Source: Chloroflexota bacterium (GTDB lineage: Bacteria; Chloroflexota; Anaerolineae; Anaerolineales; Villigracilaceae). Taken from it: a stretch of DNA of 64,000 bases. Positions 1 through 6,873 of the stretch are shown piece by piece. Every line of letters begins with the position of its first letter. Position 1 is the first letter of the stretch. Both the position numbers and the translations under genes were made by a program. The stretch is taken from NCBI GenBank assembly GCA_016234555.1, contig JACRBJ010000045.1:1-64000 (forward strand), in the 5' to 3' direction. The notes under the pieces are model-generated. The model saw nothing but the letters and a program-made list of their open reading frames with translations, did no database searches and had not been told where the DNA came from.

Positions 1-140
1 GACTCTTGGCGTGTGAATACTTTGGCAATGCCTGTTTGGTCAGGCGATATGCAATTTTGGCGACTTTTACATAGCGGCTCTCTCGTTGGTTCATGCCCTT
101 AAATCTACCAGCTCACTCAGATGTTTGCAACAGAGCATTT

Positions 141-184
141 GGAAGTCTTTTCGCTGGAATACGGGGATTTTTGCCCGCTCCTTA
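141..184. repeat. Direct repeat, left copy flanking the first gene
   Basis: A 44-bp stretch beginning GGAAGTCTTTTCGCTGGAAT is repeated in the same orientation at 1246-1289 with three mismatches, so the pair brackets the gene at 355-1128. The rest of 1-354 shows no convincing coding sequence; it holds only the promoter and ribosome-binding region of that gene. Confidence 0.8.
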
Positions 185-354
185 GCCCCTCTCCCCGCAT
201 GGGCAATTGATTGCAAACGATGAAGAAATATCATATACTATTCCTGTCGATCAGCAGGAAAAGATGAAGGACATCCTGCTTCAAGTTTCCTGTAAAAAGA
301 TAAGACAGGGACAAAATAATCAAATCATTTTTCACGATCCGGGAGGCAAATAAA

Positions 355-1128
355 ATGGCGACAAAATCGGAAGATCAAGTAAAAGCTGAAACAACAGAAA
401 CTCAGCTCACAATACCAATCGTTGACAAGGTTTGGATCATTGTGCTCATGCTTTACCTGGTCGCGTTGGGAATCATCTCTGTATGGGCTCTGATTGCATT
501 TTTCCCCTGCGAGACCGCAGCCGAAGCGGCATCGACCTGCTCAAAAGTGGTGGGATTCATGTTCTGGAACTTCTCGGTATCCAGCGAGGTGCGTATGATC
601 CTGCTTGTCCTAATGGCGGGCGCACTTGGAAGCCTCATCCATGGGTTCCGCTCGCTGTTCTGGTACGTAGGCAACCGTGCCTTCGTAAGAAGCTGGATCC
701 TGATGTATTTCCTGCTGCCCTTCATCGGATCATCATTGAGCCTGATCTTCTATTTTGTAATACGGGGCGGATTGTTCTCGCCCAATGCGACCGTTGATGC
801 CACCAGTCCCTTCGGATTCATCGGTCTGGCTGGTCTCGTGGGTATGTTCTCGAATAGGGCAGCGCTCAAATTACAGGAAATTGCTGAAAGCATTTTTTCC
901 ACGAAAGAATCAACCAAGGGCAAGGATAACGTGGACAACGAGGAAATTGCAAGCGCCAATAAGGCTGACAAGGCTACAGCTGCTGCCGAGGTGAAAGCGG
1001 ACAAGGATACAGCCGCTGCCGAAGTACAGGCTGATAAGGATACAGCTGCTGCCGAGGTGAAAGCAAACAAGGAGATAGCTGCCGCCGAAGTACAGGCTGA
1101 TAAAGAAGCAGGTGAAGCAAAAGGCTGA
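355..1128 (+). CDS. Membrane protein with 11-residue C-terminal repeats
   Basis: This 257-residue protein is of unknown function. Hydrophobic segments lie near residues 25-50, 80-95, 112-138 and 150-165, so it is probably a polytopic inner-membrane protein. The C-terminal 55 residues are four and a half copies of an 11-residue unit of the type ADKDTAAAEVK. Hendecad repeats of this kind usually form charged coiled coils, so a cytoplasmic helical tail is likely (inference). The ATG is preceded by a clear GGGAGG site. The gene stands alone, followed by a hairpin terminator and flanked by 44-bp direct repeats, which suggests that it arrived as a single-gene unit. Confidence 0.75.
   Translation: MATKSEDQVKAETTETQLTIPIVDKVWIIVLMLYLVALGIISVWALIAFFPCETAAEAASTCSKVVGFMFWNFSVSSEVRMILLVLMAGALGSLIHGFRSLFWYVGNRAFVRSWILMYFLLPFIGSSLSLIFYFVIRGGLFSPNATVDATSPFGFIGLAGLVGMFSNRAALKLQEIAESIFSTKESTKGKDNVDNEEIASANKADKATAAAEVKADKDTAAAEVQADKDTAAAEVKANKEIAAAEVQADKEAGEAKG
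964..1095 (+). repeat. 33-bp in-frame tandem repeat
   Basis: Four contiguous 33-bp units encode the 11-residue hendecads at the C-terminus of the membrane protein. A shorter degenerate fifth unit runs to the stop codon. The units differ by only a few bases, which points to recent slippage or unequal crossing-over. Confidence 0.85.
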
Positions 1129-1137
1129 TATCGGGAA

Positions 1138-1185
1138 ACTCCGTTGATGGGCGCGCGTCAAGAGACCTGTGCTCATCAACGGAGT
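1138..1185 (+). terminator. Hairpin terminator after first gene
   Basis: A perfect 12-bp stem, ACTCCGTTGATG (1138-1149) with CATCAACGGAGT (1174-1185), is followed by an AT-rich run ten bases past the stop codon. It fits a rho-independent terminator, although the T-run is imperfect. Confidence 0.6.
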
Positions 1186-1245
1186 ATTTAATTAAATCAA
1201 GGGGATTTCGCGGTAACACGACAGGGAAGGGGATGGAAAATATTA

Positions 1246-1289
1246 GGAAGTCTTTTCGCTGGAATACGGGGATTCTTGCCCATTCCTTA
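1246..1289. repeat. Direct repeat, right copy flanking the first gene
   Basis: This is the right-hand copy of the 44-bp direct repeat at 141-184, with 41 of 44 positions identical. It lies between the first gene's terminator and the first attC-like repeat. Confidence 0.8.
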
Positions 1290-1360
1290 CCCCTCGTGTC
1301 CATAACGCAAAAGTGACAGTCGGTCCTACAGAAGACATTTTTCATTATTGGGTTTTTGTT

Positions 1361-1490
1361 CAACGGTTTGCGTCACCGCCCCCGAGCAGAGCGAGTGGGG
1401 TACCCGCTTGGGGTGGGAGCGTGGATTCATCCTCGAAACGGGGAAGCTCAAAGCCATGAAAAACCAGAATAACGCCGCACGTTGTTAGCC
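1361..1490 (+). repeat. attC-like palindromic repeat, copy A
   Basis: This element starts CAACGGTTTGCG, carries the internal block CACCGCCCCCGAGC...GAGTGGGGTACCCGC and a GCGTGGATTC segment, and ends GCACGTTGTTAGCCC. The same modules recur at 2660, 4903 and 5716. Its ends are the most degenerate of the family: the expected GTTGGGC end is replaced by GTTAGCC. No gene is visible between 1129 and 1500. Confidence 0.6.
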
Positions 1491-1500
1491 CTCTGCCTGC

Positions 1501-2048
1501 TTAGGGATATAACCTTTGCAAAGTGTATAGGCTATTATAGCGGTCGCGCGTCATCTTTACCCTGAACACATTGGTTATCTTTGGATCGTGTTCATAACCG
1601 AACTTGAGGAGCGCCTGTTGTCCTGTATGGTTTTCCAGAGCGATATCATCAACCATAACCTTTCCCCCAAGTTGATTGAAAAAGAAGTCGAGAAAGGGAA
1701 GCATGGCTTTCTTTGCATACCCTCTTCCCCGGTACGGGTTGGCGATCTTGACGTTGAATTCTGCGGTCATGGTGGCGGAATGCAGGCGATGGAAACTTAT
1801 TTCTCCCACAGGCTCGTTTTTTCATTGAATATCAGACGATAACAATCTGTTGGACGTCCAGGCTTGATCATTTTGACATACCATTCCTGGGCCTGGCTAT
1901 CGGTTAAATTAATCGGACCACCAACTGGCTTCATGGATTCAGGGTCACTCCAGAGCCAGCGAATGAATTGCAAATCGTCCGGGACTGGCAACCGAAGCTC
2001 GATATCATCACCCTGCATATTTTGCTCCATGTTTACATACTGAACCAT
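1501..2048 (-). pseudogene. GNAT acetyltransferase (RimJ/RimL type), frameshifted
   Basis: Two overlapping reading frames together make one GNAT N-acetyltransferase of about 182 residues. The N-terminal part (2048 to about 1806) contains the LRLPVPDDLQFIRWLW segment; the C-terminal part (about 1809 to 1501) carries the acetyl-CoA loop as NPYRGRGYAKKA. Restoring one A in the A6 run near 1806-1812 gives a continuous FNEKNEPVGEISFH, so the break is a single-base deletion in a homopolymer. That may be a sequencing error rather than true decay. The start has an AAGGATG site. Substrate unknown. Small GNATs are common cassette cargo. Confidence 0.8.
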
Positions 2049-2069
2049 ACTACTATCATCCTTGAAAGA

Positions 2070-2120
2070 GCCTGCCGAAACCCTGCCGAGACATAGCGCC
2101 AGTCAACGCAAACCGTTGGC
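2070..2120 (-). repeat. Truncated attC-like repeat fragment, inverted
   Basis: Read on the minus strand this starts GCCAACGGTTTGCG and ends with a 23-bp block (2070-2092) whose complement occurs exactly at 4963-4985 inside copy C. It lies just upstream of the GNAT gene and looks like a remnant of the same repeat family in opposite orientation. Confidence 0.6.
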
Positions 2121-2129
2121 AGCAGGCAT

Positions 2130-2573
2130 TTATAATTTCTTCTTCAGATAAACCATGTCAATAAGTTGTATTCCGTCTTCAAACATTGGGTGGTCATAAT
2201 TATCGGTAAAAAAATTCTTGATAAGATGAGATTTTTCAAATCCGCAACTTTCATAAAATGACAATATTGTCGGAGTTTCACCTGTTCCGACAAGCATTGT
2301 TTTATAGTTGTTTTTGTAATAATCCGAGACAAACTTTATTAGAGCCCTGGCATACCCTTTACCTTGATATTTTTTATATGTTGCTATGTTTTTCAATTCG
2401 CAGGTTTCTTTGTCTATCGCTGCAACGACACAAACAGTCTTCAAGTCATCATCATATAGCGCAAACATATCGCCACTTTCCAAATATCTGTCAATCATAT
2501 CCTCCTGCTCGTCTGCCAACAGCAATAAATCAAGGTATTGCTTCTTGTTATCGGTAATTTTTTCTATTCTCAT
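2130..2573 (-). CDS. GNAT family N-acetyltransferase
   Basis: This 147-residue single-domain GNAT protein has the acetyl-CoA-binding motif [14 protein letters not shown] around residues 70-83 and a typical C-terminal strand with [10 protein letters not shown]. It should transfer an acetyl group from acetyl-CoA to a small molecule or protein amine, but the substrate cannot be read from the sequence. The start is supported by GAGGAAATA directly before the ATG. The gene stands alone between repeat copies and is unusually AT-rich compared with its neighbours, which suggests separate acquisition. Confidence 0.8.
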   Translation of the reverse strand: MRIEKITDNKKQYLDLLLLADEQEDMIDRYLESGDMFALYDDDLKTVCVVAAIDKETCELKNIATYKKYQGKGYARALIKFVSDYYKNNYKTMLVGTGETPTILSFYESCGFEKSHLIKNFFTDNYDHPMFEDGIQLIDMVYLKKKL

Positions 2574-2659
2574 TATTTCCTCATTTTTTCAATAATACTC
2601 GTTAAAAAACATTTGAGCAAACTGCTTTTATCGTCCAAGTGTGTTGTCGTCCGCTTGCT

Positions 2660-2826
2660 GCTAACGGTTCGCGCAGCGGTCACCGCCCCCAAGCGGAGCG
2701 AGTGGGGTATCTGCGGGTGGACGGGACGAGAGCACGCCGCTTTGGTGGAACCAACCCCAAGCCGCGCACACTGCTTGAAAACGCGGCGACTCCCACTCGT
2801 GAAATAACTTCTTCAAGCATGGACGA
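2660..2826 (+). repeat. attC-like palindromic repeat, copy B
   Basis: The copy begins GCTAACGGTTCGCGCAGCGG and shares the CACCGCCCCCAAGCGGAGCG block with copies A and C. It ends in a segment (2796-2826) that is repeated directly at 4805-4835 with 26 of 31 positions identical. That pair brackets the WYL regulator and hydrolase genes. No complete ORF lies between 2574 and 2831. Confidence 0.6.
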
Positions 2827-2831
2827 ACGCC

Positions 2832-3788
2832 TTACGAAGCGAGATGCTTCAGCACGTCGCGTGCCTTTGCCACAACTGCGTCCTTCAATTCCGTCGGCTC
2901 CACGACTTCGACAAACCCAGCCAGACCGAAAACGAGCATTTTTGCCAGGAGGTCAGAATCCATTGTCAGAGATATTGTCATCCACCCTTTGTCATTTGCA
3001 TCTTCAATAAGTTCCCAACGTCCGGGCATCAGCCATTTAATGAAAGATATCCGCTCAGGATGAATCCGTAGTACACAGCTATACTCGGACGGTAAATTTT
3101 CAAAGCTTTGCGCCTGGGCGCGCCAATATGTTGGCAGGTCAAAATCGGTGCGGCGTGAAAACGACTTATCGAGCAGGCGCACCGAATGTATGCGGGTAAC
3201 GCGATAGGTACGCAGTTCCTTATCCCGTTCAGCAAGCAAATACCACACACTCGATTTACATACCAGACTATATGGGGCTAAAAGACGCTGGGTTATTTTT
3301 CCGTCAAAATTCTCGTACTCCACTTCGATGAGCCTGTCTTCATAAACAGCTTTCTGAATATCATCCCAGAAGGGTGAGATGGAAGCATCATGCCACCACC
3401 ATGTCGGGTCGATCATCAAGCGTTGTCGGATATGATTGGCGGTGGAATGCTGTGTATTCGGCAAGGCAGCCAGCAACTTGAGTAGGAGGCGTTCCCCTGC
3501 GTCGCCCAGACCGACATCACGCAAGGCGTCATTATTATTGGCGACAAACAGACTTTGCACTTCGAACTTATTCAAACCTGTTAACGTAGTGCGATATTCC
3601 TCCACGAGCGCAATCCCACCTCCATGCCCGCCTTCACTATAGACAGGCACGCCTGAAAACGATAGGGCAGTGATGTCGCGCAAAATCGTTCGGCGCGAGA
3701 CCTCCAATTCTTCCGCCAGCGCTTTGGCGGTCATCTTGCCGCGTGTTTGCAATAATAGAATGATCGATAATAGTCGGTCTGCTCGCAT
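2832..3788 (-). CDS. WYL-domain helix-turn-helix transcriptional regulator
   Basis: The 318-residue protein is of the YafY/DeoR-like type. An N-terminal winged helix-turn-helix (MRADRLLSIILLLQTRG..., residues 1-60) is followed by a WYL ligand-binding domain (about residues 130-210, with SSVWYLLAERD) and a WCX-like C-terminus. The ATG at 3788 was chosen because GAGGAAAAC precedes it; an in-frame start 39 bases further upstream lies inside a palindrome and lacks a site. The gene is divergent from an alpha/beta hydrolase, and a perfect 10-bp inverted repeat lies between them, so it probably controls that hydrolase and itself. Confidence 0.88.
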   Translation of the reverse strand: MRADRLLSIILLLQTRGKMTAKALAEELEVSRRTILRDITALSFSGVPVYSEGGHGGGIALVEEYRTTLTGLNKFEVQSLFVANNNDALRDVGLGDAGERLLLKLLAALPNTQHSTANHIRQRLMIDPTWWWHDASISPFWDDIQKAVYEDRLIEVEYENFDGKITQRLLAPYSLVCKSSVWYLLAERDKELRTYRVTRIHSVRLLDKSFSRRTDFDLPTYWRAQAQSFENLPSEYSCVLRIHPERISFIKWLMPGRWELIEDANDKGWMTISLTMDSDLLAKMLVFGLAGFVEVVEPTELKDAVVAKARDVLKHLAS

Positions 3789-3802
3789 CGTTTTCCTCGA
3801 TT

Positions 3803-3827
3803 TTGGGTGACACAAGATGTCACCCAA
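3803..3827. promoter_or_regulatory. Candidate operator of the WYL regulator
   Basis: TTGGGTGACA (3803-3812) and TGTCACCCAA (3818-3827) form a perfect 10-bp inverted repeat with a 5-bp spacer. It lies 15 bases upstream of the regulator start and 46 bases upstream of the divergent hydrolase start. The symmetry suits a dimeric repressor; the assignment is inferred from position. Confidence 0.6.
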
Positions 3828-3873
3828 TGGAATGTATCATCAGAATATATCAGAAAACAAAAGGAGAAACGAA

Positions 3874-4695
3874 ATGATACAGACAAAGAAAGGTCATTTG
3901 AATTTGGGGGACGGGCAGTTGTACTACGAAACGGCAGGCAAGGGAATGCCACTTGTACTGTCACACGCGGCATTCCTAGATAGCAGAATGTTCGATGCGG
4001 TCTGGGAGCCACTGGCAAAACATTTCTGCGTGATTCGATACGATATGCGTGGCTTTGGGCAATCCAGCCCTGTGACGGGTCCGATTTGCCGCCGCGATGA
4101 CCTGAATCAACTTCTCGATCATCTCGAAATCACAGAAGCACATTTGGTTGGATGTTCCAATGGCGGACAGATCAGCCTCGACCTGGCGCTTGAACAGCCT
4201 CACCGCTTCAAATCTTTGACCCTGGTTGGCTCCACCCCGAGCGGCTTTGAATTACACGGAGAGCCTCCCCGCTACCTGCTTGAAATGTTCGATGCGATGC
4301 AAAAAGGTGATATCAATCATTCGAACGAACTTCAAATCCGAATTTGGTTGGATGGCGAAACCCGGGAGCCGGAACAGGTTGACTTAATGTTGCGCAGAAA
4401 GGCTTTGGAAATGAATCGCATTCCCGTATCGCAAAGTACATTTTTCATCGCCGATACGCAGCCGATCAATCCGCTTAACCCACCTGCAATTACTCAATTG
4501 GAATCGATAAACAGTCCAACATTGGTTATTGCTGGAGCGCTTGACCACCCTGAAGTACTGCGCGCGGCTGATGAAATGGTCAGGCGGGTTCCCAATGCCA
4601 AAAAATCCATCATTGCGTCAACTGGGCATGTTCCCAGCTACGAGCAGCCAGATGCTTTTGTTAAACTGTTGCTTGATTTTCTAGGCAGCCTGTAA
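3874..4695 (+). CDS. Alpha/beta fold hydrolase
   Basis: This 273-residue serine hydrolase has the nucleophile elbow GCSNGG (Ser near residue 94), an oxyanion-side LSHAAF segment, and a C-terminal DHPEVLR...GHVPSYEQP region supplying the acid and His. The fold includes esterases, dehalogenases and lactonases; the substrate is unknown. The ATG at 3874 is preceded by AAGGAGAAACGAA. The upstream in-frame start at 3817 falls inside the operator palindrome and is unlikely. The gene is divergent from the WYL regulator and ends in a strong hairpin. Confidence 0.88.
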   Translation: MIQTKKGHLNLGDGQLYYETAGKGMPLVLSHAAFLDSRMFDAVWEPLAKHFCVIRYDMRGFGQSSPVTGPICRRDDLNQLLDHLEITEAHLVGCSNGGQISLDLALEQPHRFKSLTLVGSTPSGFELHGEPPRYLLEMFDAMQKGDINHSNELQIRIWLDGETREPEQVDLMLRRKALEMNRIPVSQSTFFIADTQPINPLNPPAITQLESINSPTLVIAGALDHPEVLRAADEMVRRVPNAKKSIIASTGHVPSYEQPDAFVKLLLDFLGSL

Positions 4696-4715
4696 TAACG
4701 AACTTCCCATTCAAA

Positions 4716-4754
4716 TCGTCACATCCATCTAAATGATACGGATGGATGTGACGA
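4716..4754 (+). terminator. Hairpin terminator after the hydrolase
   Basis: A perfect 14-bp stem, TCGTCACATCCATC with GATGGATGTGACGA, is followed by TTCTTCC. It ends the hydrolase transcript. Confidence 0.7.
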
Positions 4755-4804
4755 TTCTTCCATCTCCACTTCATAACTCGCTCTGAAATCTGCTCATCAC
4801 CCAA

Positions 4805-4835
4805 TTCGTGACATGACTTCTTCAAGCGTGGATGA
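4805..4835. repeat. Direct repeat bracketing the WYL-hydrolase pair
   Basis: This segment, centred on ACTTCTTCAAGC, matches 2796-2826 at 26 of 31 positions in the same orientation. The two copies enclose exactly the regulator-hydrolase module. Confidence 0.6.
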
Positions 4836-4902
4836 TTCTTTTAAATTGCATCCAAGGCAATGCCAATTTGTTTGGATTAACACTTGCGTTTGGCAAGGAA
4901 CT

Positions 4903-5127
4903 GCCCAACGGTTCGCGCAGCGGTCACCGCCCCCGAGCGGAGTGAGTGGGGTACCCGCGTGTGTCTCGGCAGGGTTTCGGCAGGCTCAACCGCCAGCTCA
5001 ACCACCAGCTCGACAACCAGGGTGGGCGTGGATTCTGCTTGGGAGCCCGAAAAACTCGAAGCCACGCTCCGCGAAATGCTTGAAAGTGTGCCAGAATCCC
5101 CAGCGTCCAGTGCACGCTTTGTTGGGC
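4903..5127 (+). repeat. attC-like palindromic repeat, copy C
   Basis: This is the fullest copy with both ends intact: GCCCAAC at 4903-4909 and its exact complement GTTGGGC at 5121-5127, with GTGCACGC just inside the right end. It carries two internal insertions relative to copy D: the CACCGCCCCCGAGCGG block and a GGCAGG/CTCAACC repeat block (4963-5020). Weak ORFs here are frame artefacts of the repeat. Nothing else is seen between 4696 and 5170 besides the terminator and direct repeat. Confidence 0.65.
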
Positions 5128-5170
5128 GGCATGGGAGTATGTGATTGCCAATCATTCGCAAACGGCATTT

Positions 5171-5533
5171 CTAAAAAATTCCGAGAGAGCGCAACACGGT
5201 GATCAGAACGGCGATCAGAAGACCGGCAACTATAAAAAAAATAAGACGGATGTGGCCAATCAACCAGGCGAGAAGACCTACTTTATAGCCCAAGGATTTC
5301 AATTTAGACTGGAGTTCTCCAACAGTTGGCTCAGTCAAAGTGCTGCCATCGGGAAAGACAAGTGTAGGTACGCTTTCATTGCCGTTATTGATGGCGCGGA
5401 CACGAGCAGCGGCAACGCTATCCTGATGAATGTCAATATATTCAAACTTGACCTTCGATTGTGTTAGCAGACCTTTGACTGGCCCGAGATTTGGGCAGGT
5501 TGGGTGACCGTAGACAATAATGGCGTCTTGCAT
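5171..5533 (-). CDS. Glutaredoxin-like membrane-anchored protein
   Basis: The 120-residue protein has a glutaredoxin-like thioredoxin fold (residues 1-80: IIVYGHPTCPNLGPVK, then SVPTLVFPDG with the cis-proline) followed by one transmembrane helix (about 88-112). The active site has a single cysteine, as in monothiol glutaredoxins, with PNL in place of a second cysteine. With the C-terminal anchor, the redox domain probably faces the cytoplasm at the membrane. It sits 11 bases after a 37-residue membrane ORF and overlaps that ORF's end with its GGAGTGGG site, so the two are probably co-transcribed. Confidence 0.75.
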   Translation of the reverse strand: MQDAIIVYGHPTCPNLGPVKGLLTQSKVKFEYIDIHQDSVAAARVRAINNGNESVPTLVFPDGSTLTEPTVGELQSKLKSLGYKVGLLAWLIGHIRLIFFIVAGLLIAVLITVLRSLGIF

Positions 5534-5544
5534 TTATCCCACTC

Positions 5545-5658
5545 CTAATGCAATATCGTTAAGTGCCACACCAAGGCGGCTCCGATTCCAATGACGATTG
5601 CAACTCCTAAATCTAATTTATTCGCACCCATCGGTTGTGAAGGCAGTTTTTGTTTCAT
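5545..5658 (-). CDS. Small membrane protein, 37 residues
   Basis: This short ORF starts MKQKLPSQPMGANKLDLG and continues into one hydrophobic helix (VAIVIGIGAALVWHL). An AAGGAGAAATTAGCC site precedes the ATG, which is better than for many longer genes here. It ends just before the glutaredoxin-like gene, whose ribosome binding site overlaps its stop region. No function is known; co-transcription suggests a small partner of the neighbouring membrane-anchored redox protein. Confidence 0.55.
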   Translation of the reverse strand: MKQKLPSQPMGANKLDLGVAIVIGIGAALVWHLTILH

Positions 5659-5715
5659 GGCTAATTTCTCCTTGTTTTACTTCAAGACTTAAGAAGCGTG
5701 CTGACTGCGCTAGCA

Positions 5716-6014
5716 GCCCAACGAGACTGTCGAAAAACCCCTGGTTCGAAAAATGTTCAAAAAAACTCCCACAACAGGCTAAAAAACAGCCAAAATGTTG
5801 TGCCGAACACCAAAAACCAGACGCTTTTCAGCGTTTCTCTCCCACTTTCCAAAAATTATTTTTGGAAAGTGACTTATTCGACAGTTTCAACGGTTTGCGT
5901 TAGCTGCGTGTGGGCGGGCGTGGACTCTGCTTGAGATGTAGGAAAAACTCGAAGCCAGAAAAATGCTTGTAAATCGCGCAGACTCCCACACGTCAGGTGC
6001 ACGCGGTGTTGGGC
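5716..6014 (+). repeat. attC-like palindromic repeat, copy D, split by a MITE
   Basis: The repeat begins GCCCAACG at 5716 and ends GTTGGGC at 6008-6014. Without the 164-bp insertion and its duplicated CAACG it is about 130 bp. The two halves fold on each other: CGTGTGGG near the left end pairs with CCCACACG at the right, and GCGT with ACGC. This is the cleanest example of the family's long imperfect hairpin. Confidence 0.65.
5724..5887. mobile_element. MITE with 11-bp inverted ends and 5-bp target duplication
   Basis: The element starts AGACTGTCGAA (5724-5734) and ends TTCGACAGTTT (5877-5887), inverted repeats with one mismatch. It is flanked by CAACG at 5719-5723 and again at 5888-5892. Removing element and one CAACG restores GCCCAACGGTTTGCG, the start of the attC-like repeat. 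It has no coding capacity and contains a perfect 12-bp hairpin, ACTTTCCAAAAA...TTTTTGGAAAGT, at 5844-5870. Confidence 0.75.
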
Positions 6015-6046
6015 GTGATTATCATGCGGCAAGCTTACCAGATAAC

Positions 6047-6565
6047 TCATTCAATGATTAGCAGTTGTGCGAACTCGCCCGTATCACCTTCTTTATAAAT
6101 AATGACTGAATTCCCATCATAAAAGGTGATCAAGAAAAGGCATTGTGTAGGGTTTTCTGTGGACGGAATTCCAGAACCCAACGTCAACTGTCCTTCTGAG
6201 ATGATCCCGGCCGCAACAGCTTCATTATGAAAGTCTACCACGACAGATGAACCACCTGCATCAGATCCCTGACACCGAATATTTCCTGATGCGACGAATT
6301 CCTCGAACTGTTCGCGACTCTGAACCGAAGCCGGAGATAAATAACTATCTTTTGTAGGGAATGCGGTATAGGTGGCAGTTAACGTCGGCAAAGAAGTGGG
6401 AGAGGGTGTTGCTGTGGGGATTGGTGTTTCAGACGGAACAGGTGTTATTGTACTGGTTGCGGTCAACGTGGGCGTGGGAGCTAATGCGGTGCATCCCATC
6501 ATACTACTCAGACTCAAAACAATAATCAGCAAAACAAAAGATTTATTAGTAATCTTCGATGTCAT
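6047..6565 (-). CDS. Lipoprotein with Pro/Thr linker, unknown function
   Basis: The 172-residue secreted protein has a signal peptide ending in a lipobox (SSMMGC) and a Thr/Pro/Ser-rich spacer of about 40 residues, the usual arrangement for surface lipoproteins in this lineage. A small C-terminal domain of about 100 residues contains two cysteines (GNIRCQGSD and PTQCLFLITF). The ATG at 6565 was preferred because an AAAGGATG site lies upstream; the in-frame ATG four codons earlier overlaps that site. The domain is not recognised. Confidence 0.75.
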   Translation of the reverse strand: MTSKITNKSFVLLIIVLSLSSMMGCTALAPTPTLTATSTITPVPSETPIPTATPSPTSLPTLTATYTAFPTKDSYLSPASVQSREQFEEFVASGNIRCQGSDAGGSSVVVDFHNEAVAAGIISEGQLTLGSGIPSTENPTQCLFLITFYDGNSVIIYKEGDTGEFAQLLIIE

Positions 6566-6623
6566 TTTGACTTGCATCCTTTTTTGATTGGATTTTCTAC
6601 GTGTTACTTAAACGCCCAACTAT

Positions 6624-6690
6624 GGTTTATACAGCATGCTGCATAAACCCCGATTTGGGGTGTTATACAGCATTTTTGCTGTATAACACC
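6624..6690. repeat. Paired palindromes sharing a TTATACAGCA core
   Basis: A near-perfect palindrome (6624-6649, GGTTTATACAGCATGCTGCA...) is followed by a perfect 14-bp hairpin, GGTGTTATACAGCA / TGCTGTATAACACC (6659-6690, loop TTTT). Both contain the same core, so four half-sites are present in 67 bp. They may be tandem operators or a terminator. A GCCCAAC heptamer lies just left at 6614-6620. The rest of 6566-6747 is featureless. Confidence 0.5.
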
Positions 6691-6747
6691 TTATATATTG
6701 CTTTTGCTAATGCTAATTATAATCAACTAAAAGAACAAAAATATTAT

Positions 6748-6873
6748 AAATTCTGCCAGCAGATACACTGATGGCAGAATTTACTTTATTTTCCTAGCAC
6801 TCACTAAACCCGCAAGCGTAACGCTCTGGGCGCACGTTGCCCGTGCAACCTTCTTCATTGACCACTGCCGCTT
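6748..6873 (-). pseudogene. Displaced copy 1 of the nrdJ 3' end
   Basis: Read on the minus strand this repeats the end of nrd[10 protein letters not shown], then a garbled stretch, then YACGFSEC and a TAG stop, followed by the TTTATTTTCCTAGCAC-type flank and a hairpin (6748-6782) in the position of the nrdJ terminator. It is partly decayed: the RKC part of the zinc ribbon is replaced by eight unrelated residues. The adjacent lipoprotein gene ends inside it in another frame. Confidence 0.8.
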
